From positions 724,359,828-724,423,827 of the forward strand of contig CM066036.1 in assembly GCA_033557465.1 (NCBI GenBank): 64,000 nt of DNA, given 5' to 3'. The first letter of the stretch is position 1, and the number at the start of each line of letters is the position of its first letter. The position numbers were made by a program, and so were the translations under genes. The notes under the pieces were generated by a model. The model ran no database searches, was not told where the DNA came from, and was given only the letters and a program-made list of their open reading frames with translations. This stretch comes from Ichthyophis bannanicus. Its lineage: Eukaryota > Chordata > Amphibia > Gymnophiona > Ichthyophiidae. Below, piece by piece: positions 54,790 to 64,000 of this stretch.

Positions 54790-55180
54790 TGTCAACCTGA
54801 GGCACCTTGCAGCCCTTAGGGCACACTAACCTAGGGCACTGTAGCATTGTTAGGGCACCTTATCCTATGCTACCATAACCCAAGGTGCCTTCTGAGGTGC
54901 CTTAACCAAGGGTGCCTGATAAGGAGCCTGCCCTATGGAGCCCTATGAGGTGCCTTAAGCTAAGGCACCTTATAACCCTTAGGGTGCCTTATATTAGGAC
55001 GCCTTATTGTGCACATCAGCCGAATGTGCCTTATAAGGCGCCCAAGCCTAATGTGCCTTATAGGGCGCCTTAGCCTAGGCACCTTATATGGTGCCTTATA
55101 AGGCGCTTTAGCCTAGGGCGCCCTATAATGTGCTTTATATAGCACATTAGCCAGGGTGCTTTATAAGGTGGCATTAACGC
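54790..55180. repeat. Degenerate palindromic short-repeat array
   Basis: Repeated words of the type GGCGCCTTATAAGGCGCC, 'aggtgccttaag' and 'cttagcctagggcacc' occur every 20-30 bp. The core is self-complementary, so many small hairpins are possible. Copy 2 has a counterpart at 61545-61735. Confidence 0.85.
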
Positions 55181-55345
55181 GTGATTGATCCAGGGCGCAC
55201 TGTACCGTGCGTTAGGCACCTTGTAACGCTTGTTACCTGACAGAGCTTGCCGTAATGCTGTTCCGCCCACTCCTTTATATGGGAATCCGTAACATTACTG
55301 GGGAACATAACGACGGTAACATTACCGTGGTTTAGTAAACATACC

Positions 55346-55679
55346 CTATAAAATCTAGTTTCCTGTGTACTGTATAACAGCACTCTGGACCTGAAAAAAA
55401 TCTGTTTTAGGACTACCTACCTGCATTCCTTTCCTTAATCACCATGTAATCCCCTGGTCTTGCTGACTGCTACATTAATGGTCTTCATGCAGAATTTTAT
55501 TTTTGCTTTCACTAGTTGATGATGCTGATTAGTAGTCTTCCTTCAAGCTCTGTGCCAAGATGTTTCTCCCAGTATTTGCTAACCTTCATACTGCCTATTT
55601 TGTGACCTTAGATTCTCAGAGAACCAAGAAACACCATTTGTCCTCCGTTCCCTGTGGGTTTGATTTTATAAGGATGTGC
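55346..55679. other. Non-genic stretch, nothing recognised
   Basis: No repeat or coding signature is visible by eye. Confidence 0.4.
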
Positions 55680-56095
55680 AGAAAGTTATCCGCTAGTTAA
55701 AAGCATATGTCCCTATTTTAAAGGATTTATGCGTGTGAATGTGCACTTACACACATGCTTTAGGCAGTCAGTATTCGATAAGTGTGTGCATAAGTCAGAT
55801 CATGTGTGTTTTCAATGTGGGCATGCAAAGGAGTAGAGGTTGGGTGGAGTGTAAATGTACACATAATAAGTTATAAAATATTCTGACTTACACACATGTG
55901 TAAATCAGTGTGGGCACTTATATCTGATCTAGAGGCATAATTGCTGCAACTAGATTGAGGTGAATCTTTATACCTCTATTTTATAAAGTGCACGTGCACA
56001 TCACTTCATAAAACAGGTGCCAAAAACATACTTGGTAACGCACAGAAACTGGAGTTTATAAAATTGAACGCTACATGTCTTAATCCAGGCTACCT
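55680..56095. mobile_element. Probable MITE
   Basis: It is rich in self-complementary words (cacacatgtgtg, gtgcacgtgcac, acttacacacatg) and bounded by 'attttataaggatgtgcag' and 'gagtttataaaattg', which are mutually inverted. It is non-coding. Confidence 0.5.
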
Positions 56096-56259
56096 CATTC
56101 AAAGCATCAGTGATCCAAGTGTACCTCTCATCAATTAGTGAGATTTTCTTTGGGACATTACCCTCTCTATTATTTTCTCAATTTGTTTTTTGTTGTTGTT
56201 GTTTTAAGTGCCATGAAGTCAATGCTGACTCCTGGCAACCCAACAACCCCTGGTTGCAA

Positions 56260-56820
56260 TTCTTGTTACCACATATTAGAGAGGATATAGTAGAATTAGA
56301 AAAGATACAGAGAATATCCACTAAAATGATAAAGGGGATGAAAGGATACCCTAAAAGGTTAGGGCTCTTCATCTTGAAAAAGAGATTGCTGAGGAGAGAT
56401 ATGATAGAGATCTATAAGTTAATGAATAGAGTGGAACAGGTAAACATAGTTCAATTGTTTACTCCATCAAAAAGTAAGAAGATTAAGGGACATGCAATGA
56501 AGTTACAATGTAACCCATTTAAGACGAATAAGAAATTGTTTCACTCAACGTATAATCAAATTCTAGAATTCATTACCGAAGGATGTAGTAAGAGCTGTTA
56601 GTGTAGCTGGGTTTAAAAAGGTTTGGACAAGTTCCTGGAGGAAAGGTCCATAAACCATTATTAAAGAGGACCTGGAATATCCACTGCTTACCCAAGGACA
56701 AGCATTGTGGAACCCTGTGTACCTTTTTGAGACCCTGCCGGTTACTTGTGACCTGAATTGACCCTGTTGGAAACAGGATACTAGGCTTGATGGACCTCGG
56801 TCTGACATTTCTTACGCTCT
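56260..56820 (+). mobile_element. Older CR1 3' end
   Basis: The frame 56280-56601 reads 'LEKIQRISTKMIKGMKGYPK', 'GLFILKKRLLRRDMIEIYK' and 'NQILEFITEGCS', and the 3' UTR runs to 'ggcttgatggacctcggtctgac' and 'cttacgctcttgg'. It is more diverged than 38611-39360 and 44425-44990. It has lost the 12 bases coding for 'YEER'. Confidence 0.88.
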
Positions 56821-56849
56821 TGGCAAGGTATGACTGGAAGCAGCTTGCC

Positions 56850-56985
56850 AGGCCTTTTCTTACAAGGCAATGGAAAATAGAGTGTCTTGCTCAAGTCACA
56901 AGATATTCCAGTGGGAATTGAAACCTCATCTCTTGGGTAGTATACTGTTGCTATAAGCACTAGGCTACTCCTCCACTCTAATTAG
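56850..56985 (-). mobile_element. tRNA-derived SINE
   Basis: In reverse it reads 'gtggaggagtagcctagtgcttatagc' (box A-like), 'gaggtttcaattccc' (box B-like) and 'cttgtgacttgagcaagacac'. It is the same family as 9330 and 30325. Confidence 0.75.
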
Positions 56986-57179
56986 TTTAGCTGAATCAAT
57001 AAAACCCTGAGAGGTTTTTTTAAATTTGCCTCAACAGAATCACTACCTTGTATTAAATTCTGGGATTTAAATATGAAATGAATACCTATATGATCTGACC
57101 AAGTAACAAAACAAATAACATCTATTTGAAAATCCTTCTCTTGCATAGTACTTTAGTACCAAACATTAAGACGGTCATT

Positions 57180-57825
57180 CTGTTGCAGGAATAGCCGGGT
57201 TGGACGTCCAAGCCCCGTTCCGGGCTGGGACTGGATTCAGCCCCTTTTGCTTTCTGCATGTACAGGGCTGTTGAACGGGGAGCGCTGAACGGCAGCGGAA
57301 AGAAGAGTTGCCTGGGAGGAGTTAGGGTGTGGCAGGGCGTGGCCTGCAACCCGGACATACAGAGACCATCCTGGGCAGGTCTCTGTACTTCCCACAGATA
57401 CGACCTTGACACCCACCTTATTCCACCACAGAGGTGGAATAAGTGCTGGGCGCAGGGGGGGGGGGTGGAGTCAGACCCTGCAGCCCCTCCACCCACTTTG
57501 TGCCACTGCTGAGGGTCGGGCAGTGGGAAAAGGTATGTTGGTGGGGTTGGGCATTGTGTGTTCCTGCTGGATGTGCCAGTGCCATTGCAACAGGACACTG
57601 CTGCACTGGCACACCAGCAGAAGCATTAAGAGGGCTGAAGAGGCAGGGCTCAGAACATCCACAACACCAGAATCGGGGCATGCTGGGCCATCCAAGTGCC
57701 TTGATTCTGCAACCATAGAACCATAGAACGTATAGCTCCCATAGTTGAAGAATCTGGTACAAATCGGCCCTGTTCTTCTTTTGGCTTTCCAGATGGCCCA
57801 GATGTGCCCCTTGCAGAATTGCCCT
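57180..57825. mobile_element. Hairpin-ladder MITE (copy 4)
   Basis: It holds 57210-57280 (ccccgttccgggc ... gcatgtacagggctgttgaacgggg), 57357-57387 (cagagaccatcctgggcaggtctctg) and 57418-57442 (CTTATTCCACC ... GGTGGAATAAG). The right side has 'ggcatgctgggccatccaagtgccttgattctgc'. The open frames on both strands here are by-products of GC-rich palindromes. Confidence 0.6.
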
Positions 57826-57827
57826 CC

Positions 57828-58344
57828 ATGGGGGTAATTTTAGAAGACATAATTGCTGATTTTTACACATATAAAAAGCAATTTTAGTAAAGGCTTGCTT
57901 TACATGTGGATGCCCATACAATGTCAAAAGTAGATGGAGCATGTCAGGAACTTGTCAGGGACATGGACTGAGTAGAACCAAACTCTGTATGTATATTCTC
58001 AGTTTCATATAGGGAATGCAAGTGAAAGGTGCATTTGGCTGTGTCTGAATTTACATCTGTTTCCTGACATGAACAGGCATTTAAAAAGTGCTCATTTTTG
58101 TTAGCTCTTTAGAGGAAGGATTATGGGGGGATATCCCTTTTAATCCTCCAATATTTATTTCCCCCGCCATATTGAAATGAAGTATCAATAGAAGTTTCTA
58201 TAAGTGAGAGTGTCTTGCATGTCCAGATTTGTAAAATGGCTGAGATTCATATGTAAATGTGTGTTGAGAATTGCTAGCACTTACACATGTAAGTGGCCAG
58301 GTTTCCTCTATTTGTCCCACATGTATATTTCTGAAATAGTTCCT
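57828..58344. other. Possible TTTTAGAAG-type element end and unrecognised spacer
   Basis: 57830 begins 'gggggtaattttagaagacata', like the left end at 14872. No matching right end was found. Confidence 0.3.
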
Positions 58345-58740
58345 CTCATTGCAGGTGGTTATCAATCCCCTTTGTATTCCTGTACTTTCTTTTGCCCACA
58401 GTCCCATTTTAATAATTATGTTGGTTCTTCTAATCTTGACAAAGATTTGCAGATATTTCCCACCACATACAATAAATGGCCTTTTCAAAATGTGCCTTTA
58501 AATCTGACATGTGACCTGCTATACTTGTTGGACCATTCACTAATTGTTGTAAATCAATATTGTTTCAATGTTTAAAAATATTTGTGCCTTGATGTAATTA
58601 GCATCTTCCATATGGGCAATGAAATTTCCCAAAAACATAAAATATTGAAACTGAATTGTTAAGTTGGCAATAATGTTTATGATCCAATCCCAATCTATTA
58701 AGTTTTTCTCAGGTGGTACATACAAAATCAATAGACCTAT
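58345..58740 (-). pseudogene. LINE endonuclease fragment, eroded
   Basis: In reverse, 58540-58735 reads 'YVPPEKNLIDWDWIINIIAN', 'FMFLGNFIAHMEDANYIKAQ', resembling the middle of L2/CR1-type endonucleases (pattern: YRPP...W..., LGDFN.H.E). The catalytic Asp of GDFN is Asn here (GNFI). The next part has several stops. Assigning it to a specific LINE clade is not possible by eye. Confidence 0.55.
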
Positions 58741-60125
58741 TTGAATTCAAGTGAGCATTGCATTAATAAAGCTTCATCTCCCTCAGGAAGTGTAATAGAT
58801 ATTTGTCACCATGCCTTTTGAAAATGAAAATATATGGCCACCTCCATCCACCCTCCCCTCCCTGGAGAACAAATGTGGGGGCTAACAATCTCCTATATTC
58901 TTCCTCTAACCAAATTCAGTAATCGATAGCATATCTAGACCATCTAGTAACAAGTCATGGATGAGGGAAGATTCATCATTAAGTGCACATTACTTAGTAT
59001 TCCCTACATTTTATAAACATTCATAACCCAAAACACATGAGATTGAGATTGAAAGGTCTTCCTGATCCATTTCCAAAACTGGCTAAAATATACTCAAATC
59101 AGCAATCGGTCTCAAGTTTATACAGGGCTCTTCACTGGATCCCCAAGGGCCTCACTAAGGGACAAGAGCTGCCAGCTGGCATCTCCCCTTGAAAAATAAC
59201 CTGGGTGATGTCATCCGAAGGTGTCATATCACGTGGAATGCTGGGAGAGGAAGTCTGCTGCCCTATTTGTGCCCATTACAAGCATGGATGCTGGAAAAAA
59301 TTTCTTCAGCAGCCTTGATAGAAAGGAAGTAGCCACTACTGTGGTACATGGGGGTTTCAGGCTGGTGCATGGAAAAGACCAAGACCTTTGATCCTTTATA
59401 TAGGATAGCCCACTCAAACTCCCTAAATTATATAGATTCAGTGTGCAGGGTAGTTTAATTGTTACCAAATTATTTAAGCAACTGATTATAATCAGTCAAT
59501 TAAGGGGCATATTGTATTTAGTTATACGCTGTAAAGTATTGCAGTCACCACTTGTTATCTTCAAAATTTAAGGCACGGTAACTCCAAGTCCTCCATGTTA
59601 ACTGCTGAGACACGCACAGAATCTTCCTATAGAATTATTAAAGAGAAAGGGCACTTACTGCATGTTAACTGCATTGCAGACTGTGCAGATGCAGTTGACA
59701 GCACATACTGAGGTCATGTTAACTGTTGCATGTTATCTGCCAGGTTAGCAATTAACAGAGTAACTATCTTTACATTAACTGTAAGACAGTACATGCTCAT
59801 TCTTTGCTCATTTTCTGTCCCATTTTAGTTTCAGCAGTTAGCAAACTAGGATGTGTTGTCTAGCTGCCAAGCTAACTGCTACATTCATTGTGTAGCCCTA
59901 ATTGTGTTAAGGAAACCAAGTGTGATCAGAGTTGGAATTAGGAGAGTGGGAGAGCTCAATTAGTTCTTCTTTCCCTCCCACCCATCCTGCGCATAGTTTT
60001 TCATTTATAGGCTCTTAAACCTATTAAGAGAAAGAAGGGGTCTAATTTACTTTCAGGTTTAAGTAATTATCTTCATCAGCAAATTACTAGGCTTTAGGAA
60101 TAGATAAATTAAGGCCTTGCAGTTC
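58741..60125. other. Non-genic stretch
   Basis: I see no gene. 59495-59770 is rich in 'atgttaactg' and 'gttaactgc' words with mirrored copies and may be an old MITE. Short frames near 59229-59468 have no recognised domain. Confidence 0.45.
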
Positions 60126-60134
60126 ATCTTGAGG

Positions 60135-60425
60135 TAAATATTAAACAAAATCACTTAACGCGTAATCATATTCTGGAATTCATTACCAGAGGATGTCGTA
60201 AAAGAAGGTTTGGATAAGTTCCTGGAGGAAAGGTCCATAAACCATTATTAAAGAGGATCCAGATAATCCACAGTTTGCCCCAATACAAGCATTATGGAAC
60301 CTGTGGGTCTTTTTGGGAAACTGCTAGGTACCTGTGACCTACAATGACCACTGTTGGAAACAGGATACTGGGCTTGATGGACCTTGGTCTGACCTAGTAT
60401 GGTATTTCTTATGTTCTTACCCTTT
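60135..60425 (+). mobile_element. CR1 3' terminus
   Basis: 'tggaattcattaccagagg', 'ggataagttcctggaggaaag', 'ggaaacaggatactgggcttg' and the terminal 'cttatgttcttac' match the 3' UTR at 39080-39360. About 25 bases of the family consensus are missing near 60195. Confidence 0.85.
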
Positions 60426-60439
60426 AATACTAAAATGCA

Positions 60440-61154
60440 GACAGCAGACCGGGAAGAACAAAGGGGCTGTTGAAGTCTAAAAAGGATCTTTCAGAAAATA
60501 GAAAAAAAAAGTGAAATGACGAAAATAGGAAAAAACATAAGCTGTGGCAAATTAGATGGAAGGCATCAATAAGGCAGACAAAGAGAAAATTTGAAAATAA
60601 GCTTGCTCAGTAAGCAAAAATGCATAATAAAAGTTTTTTCAAGGCCATTCATAGCAAAATACCCATGAGACAGTCAGAGTTAGACCATTAGATGATAAAA
60701 GGGTAAAAAGGACTTTAAGGGAAGACAAGGTCATAGAGGAGAGACTGAATGAAATCTTTGCTTTGGTATTTACTGAATAAGATGTGGAGAAGTTGCCCAT
60801 GTCTGAAATGGTATTTAAAGGTGATGTATTGGAGGAATTGATACAAATGTTGATAAACAGGGAAGATGCAATGCAGCTATATGATAAATTGAAGAGTAGC
60901 AAATCACATGGACCGGATAGTATACATTCCAGGGTGCTTAAAGAACTAAAATATGAGACTTAAGACCTACTATTAGTAATAGGTGAGCTATTATTAAAAT
61001 AATCTGTAGTACCTAAAGATTGGAGAGTGGCCAGAGATGATCCAGGAAATCAAAGACCAGTGAGCCTGCAAAATAGTAGAAATCATTATAAAGAATAAAG
61101 TTACTGAACATGTAGATAGTCATGGTTTAATTGGAGAAAGCCAACAAAGATTTA
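60440..61154 (+). pseudogene. CR1 ORF2 fragment, upstream reverse-transcriptase region
   Basis: The stretch parallels 32490-33210: 'aaaaaggatctttcagaaaatag', 'aaggcagacaaagagaaaatttg', 'aaatcacatggaccgg' (the SPGPDG region, degraded), 'caaagaccagtgagcctg' (the RPVSL region). It has several stops and a deletion of about 50 bases near 61035. It breaks off at 'ccaacaaagattta', where the unclassified element begins. Confidence 0.8.
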
Positions 61155-61362
61155 GGGGTATGTTTACTAACCGTCTTAACGTGCGCCCTGCGATAGTGTG
61201 CAGGCTGCCATAAAAGGCGTGGGCATTTCAGTCTTAAAGCAGCAAAACAGGATTATCGCACGATAACGCGCGCTGCTGCGCACATTATCGGGCGAAGCGC
61301 CACTAAGCGCGTTAACGCGCGGTAATCTTAAGTAGGCACCCAGACATGCAGATATAGAAACA

Positions 61363-61432
61363 GAGGTGTAGCACAATAGTTAATACACTGACTGATGATA
61401 CAGGGGTCATGAGTTTGATCCCCCAGTATGCC
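61363..61432 (+). repeat. tRNA-like (Pol III box A/B) module
   Basis: It reads 'gaggtgtagcacaatagttaatacactg' and 'gagtttgatcccccagtatg' (box B-like at 61411-61421). It may be an inserted SINE head or an intrinsic part of the element. No counterpart was seen in copy 1. Confidence 0.6.
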
Positions 61433-61544
61433 TAATGCATAAGGCTGGCTGAGGCATCAGCTTTGACATGTAAGTATTGTTTCTTGAGGCATTTTATTTG
61501 TATTTTAATTATTGCTGCCAGCAAACACACCCTCACGTGCCGTA

Positions 61545-61735
61545 AACTAAGATGCCGCATAAGGCACCCTATAAGGCATGCCATAGGGCACATTATAAAG
61601 TGCACTGTCCGCCACGGCACCCTATAATGTCCCCTATAGGGCACCCTATAAGGCGCTCCATAGGACACCTTATAAGGCACCTTATATGGACTGTAACCTA
61701 TAGGGCGCCCTATAAAACGCCTTCTGAGGCACGTT
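61545..61735. repeat. Degenerate palindromic short-repeat array
   Basis: It has the same vocabulary as 54790-55180 ('caccctataaggc', 'tatagggcgccctata', 'ccttataaggcacc') in a shorter array. The His/Arg-rich open frame through it is a translation of the repeat. Confidence 0.85.
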
Positions 61736-61824
61736 ATGGTTACAGTACTCTGAGGGTGTTTTTGCTGGCAGCACTAATGTACATTAAAAATAGACAATGC
61801 TTTGGACAGCCCTATCAAATAACC

Positions 61825-61896
61825 CCACTGTGGGTTTGAACCCATGACCTCTGGCTCCACAGGCAGTGAAGTAACCAGTGGGCTACAGCTCTATAG
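61825..61896 (-). repeat. tRNA-like (Pol III box A/B) module
   Basis: In reverse it reads 'gagctgtagcccactggttacttcactg' (box A-like) and 'catgggttcaaaccc' (a canonical-looking box B). It is the best tRNA-like match of the set. The equivalent place in copy 1 is 53611-53682. Confidence 0.7.
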
Positions 61897-63837
61897 CTGC
61901 AAACAAACCCCTGGCTGGCTGCAGAAGGACTGCACGTCACCACCCAAACAGTCTGCTGTGATCACCAGGATAGGGTTAACCCACCCGTACCCATGATGCA
62001 CGGCACATGCAAATCAGCAGTCTACAGATGATCACAAGATGGGGTATGCACCCCCACAGCACCTCGGCCTGGTAGGGGGAACTGACTGTGTGTGTTACTG
62101 GCACAGAGTAGCTACACACCGTCACATTGTGCAGATACTGTGCTCACCCTGAGGGTGAGGTGGGGCGCCCAGCACCAGGTCCACAGCACCTTCCCTGGCA
62201 GAAATAGGCCATGCTGCAGGTCCCCAGCAGTGCTAGTGTGTGAGATAGGTAGTTCCTGCAGACATACCTTGGATACATCTGTATTTCTTAGTCAGGTTTA
62301 GCCCTTATGGACCCATAGGCGGATTATGTACCACCACCCAACCCACCCTCTGGGGCTGAGGGTGGGAAACAGGGTCTCCCACCAACAGATCCACATTCTA
62401 CCTCCCTACAATGGTGGCAGTAGAGGGGACTATTAACCCCAGTCCTGCTGGGGAACAGACACCCTACAGCGCAGTCAATGCAGCTCTGTACACACGTCCA
62501 GAAAGCAATAGCAGACAGACATTAAGCCTGGAAATTCTCAGCTGCGCTTCACCACTATCTGATATTCTCCTGCAGCAAGCCTCCAGCCGCTGCACCCTGC
62601 AAGGTGTTCCAGCAAGACACATACTAGCTGCAGACAGTCTGCTAGCTAGTCCATAGTGCATGTTCCTGGAGGAGATGCATGCACCCAGAACTGGGATGTC
62701 AGCATAAACACCAAGCAGATAAGTCAGTGATTGGGCCCCAAAAGGGAACCCATAAATATCACATGAGAGAAATACTGTATAGCACTATGGGGGAACCTAG
62801 CCATGCCGTGGTCACTGCTCAGTCAGGGTGAGAGTGATCTCCCAGCAGGACATGCTGTGGCCACCCTGTCCATGCAGGTGGTGGCCGGGCACTACAATGT
62901 CCCAGCCATTGCCCTATGCCCTGTGCAGATGCATCCTGGCCAGGCCACACTGTCCGGCTATACCCATGGTACCTTGCTCCTCATTATGCACATTGGCAGG
63001 CCAATACTGGCAACAGTGCTGGCAGTGTGGGCTGTGGAGGGTGTTTGCAGCCACCACACACTGGATAGACACACACTCCTACATCTATGCCAGCATTGTA
63101 CAACTATAGAGGTGTTTGGCAGCCCTGGCCACCGCTCCAGTCCTGGGCACAGTGCAGGCATGGCTATGGTACGCAATACTGTTGGGGTCACTCCCCAGGG
63201 TGGTAAACACTGTCAGATATAAGACCTGTAGCACACTCCACAGACATCAGAAAGGTTGTCATGGTGCAGCTCAATCAGAAAATTGTACTTAACTTTGGAA
63301 TTGCTATCTGCCAGTAATCATAGCAACCTTTTGATAGCTGTGTACCGTATTCCCAGGTTTAGGGTGGCATTGCTAAGGTATGCAAGTGCTAGTATTGGGA
63401 GATGCACGCAGGGCCCAATGTCCTGCCTCTCCAGGAGGCATTGGATAATGGAGCCTGTGGGTGTGGGAGTGTCTGCCCCTGTTGGCTGTTGCTTTACGGC
63501 AGAGGTTCCCAATTCCAGTCCTGGTGTGCCAAACACTGTTCGGGTTTTCATGCTGTCCCTCATGAATATGCATGAGATACATCTGCATACCATGGGGGCG
63601 GCGCAAAGAAATGCAGCACAGGCATCTTTATTAGAGGCAGCATGGAACCTGAATGATGTTTGGCCCTCCAGGACTGCATTTGGGAGACTCTGCTCTAGGT
63701 AATGCGCCTGTTTATGGTGTCTGTGCTCTGTAGGGTTAAATGTAGGTGTTTTGGGCATGTTTACGTCATTTGCAATAAAGGTTCTGTCTGTATTAGCACG
63801 TTTTAGTAGTGGGTAAAATATGGGGACTGGGTTGGCA

Positions 63838-63920
63838 GGAACCACAGCTGGGACTTGAACCTGTGACCTTCTGCCTCTGAACACATTGGTTGTGTGCACT
63901 GCACCACCGTGTTGCCACAG
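63838..63920 (-). repeat. tRNA-like (Pol III box A/B) module
   Basis: In reverse it reads 'caacacggtggtgcagtgcacac' and 'aggttcaagtcccagctg' (box B-like). It is nearly identical in layout to 51926-52006 of copy 1. Confidence 0.65.
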
Positions 63921-64000
63921 AGACAGTGCATTCCCTAGTGATACCATGACTATTCATCTGGCAGGGCCTGTCTGTTGCAGTGCATGGCACCCACCTACAG

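Larger units (their letters stand above)
51190..55345 (-). mobile_element. Unclassified several-kilobase element (copy 1)
   Basis: Its right end (55330-55345, TTTAGTAAACATACCC) is the reverse of GGGGTATGTTTACTAA at 61155. In reverse, the order of landmarks matches copy 2: end, palindromic short-repeat array (54790-55180), tRNA-like module (53611-53682), 'cctgagggataggatgggcacccagcac' block (53330-53365), 'gccaccctgttcatgcaggtgg' block (52440-52520), second tRNA-like module (51926-52006). A reverse-strand LINE tail (53706-54230) is inserted. I recognise no transposase or other domain. The far end near 51190 is not defined. Confidence 0.6.
61155..64000 (+). mobile_element. Unclassified several-kilobase element (copy 2, runs off the window)
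   Basis: The left end GGGGTATGTTTACTAA follows TTTA inside a CR1 coding fragment, so the border is well defined and fits a TTA target, as in PIF/Harbinger elements. Landmarks: GCGCGTTAACGCGC-rich palindromes (61255-61322), a tRNA-like module on the plus strand (61363-61432), the palindromic array (61545-61735), a tRNA-like module on the minus strand (61825-61896), blocks shared with copy 1, and another minus-strand tRNA-like module (63838-63920). A frame at 62803 shares 'MQVV.GHY.VPAIAL.PVQM' with the reverse frame at 52247, but I recognise no domain. Confidence 0.6.

Noticed and set aside
61825..61896. Possible tRNA gene
   Set aside because: Box A and box B are good, but the module lies in a repeated element, a diverged counterpart exists at 53611-53682, and a full cloverleaf does not form by eye.

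Overview
This window looks like repeat-dense, non-genic DNA from a large vertebrate genome. I find no host gene, no multi-exon structure and no functional RNA gene. Nearly every recognisable stretch is a transposable element: CR1-like, L2-like and L1-like LINEs, a DIRS-type tyrosine-recombinase retrotransposon, a Tc1/mariner element, hAT- and Harbinger-like non-autonomous DNA transposons, tRNA-derived SINEs and hairpin-rich MITEs. This mixture, with relatively fresh CR1, L2 and DIRS copies, suggests an amphibian. A caecilian is my best guess, from memory of similar dispersed repeats; the sequence alone does not prove it.

Layout. 0-9.3 kb: the right end of a hAT-like element (1-617), then old LINE fragments broken up by MITEs, including a ladder of six consecutive hairpins (4.5-5.0 kb). 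9.3-11.5 kb: a SINE and a complete-length but dead Tc1 element. 13.1-14.9 kb: a hAT-like foldback element with a G-rich minisatellite. 15.1-30.2 kb: a nest at least three deep. An antisense L1 carries a 9.6-kb DIRS element with inverted terminal repeats and an internal complementary region; the DIRS gag is split by a 3.8-kb hAT-like element with a perfect 8-bp target duplication.

31.9-39.4 kb: a CR1 retrotransposon whose reverse-transcriptase frame is interrupted by a nearly intact 4.8-kb L2-like LINE. That L2 carries two different 5' tandem arrays (138-bp and 70-bp units) before its endonuclease/reverse-transcriptase frame. 39.4-46 kb: an L1 ORF1 fragment, a Harbinger-like MITE, and an L2 broken by a young CR1 3' end. 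46.2-50.3 kb: an older L2 copy inserted in another L2. 51.2-55.3 kb and 61.2-64.0 kb: two inverted copies of an unclassified element of several kilobases, with tRNA-like modules and a short palindromic repeat array. Between them lie CR1 3' ends, a SINE, a hairpin MITE and an eroded endonuclease fragment.

No system of co-operating host genes is present. The interest lies in element architecture: the doubly arrayed L2 5' end, the DIRS circle-junction copy, the hairpin-ladder family, the foldback-plus-minisatellite hAT family, and the unclassified inverted pair. All boundaries were read by eye and should be taken as accurate to about 10-30 bp unless a target duplication is quoted.
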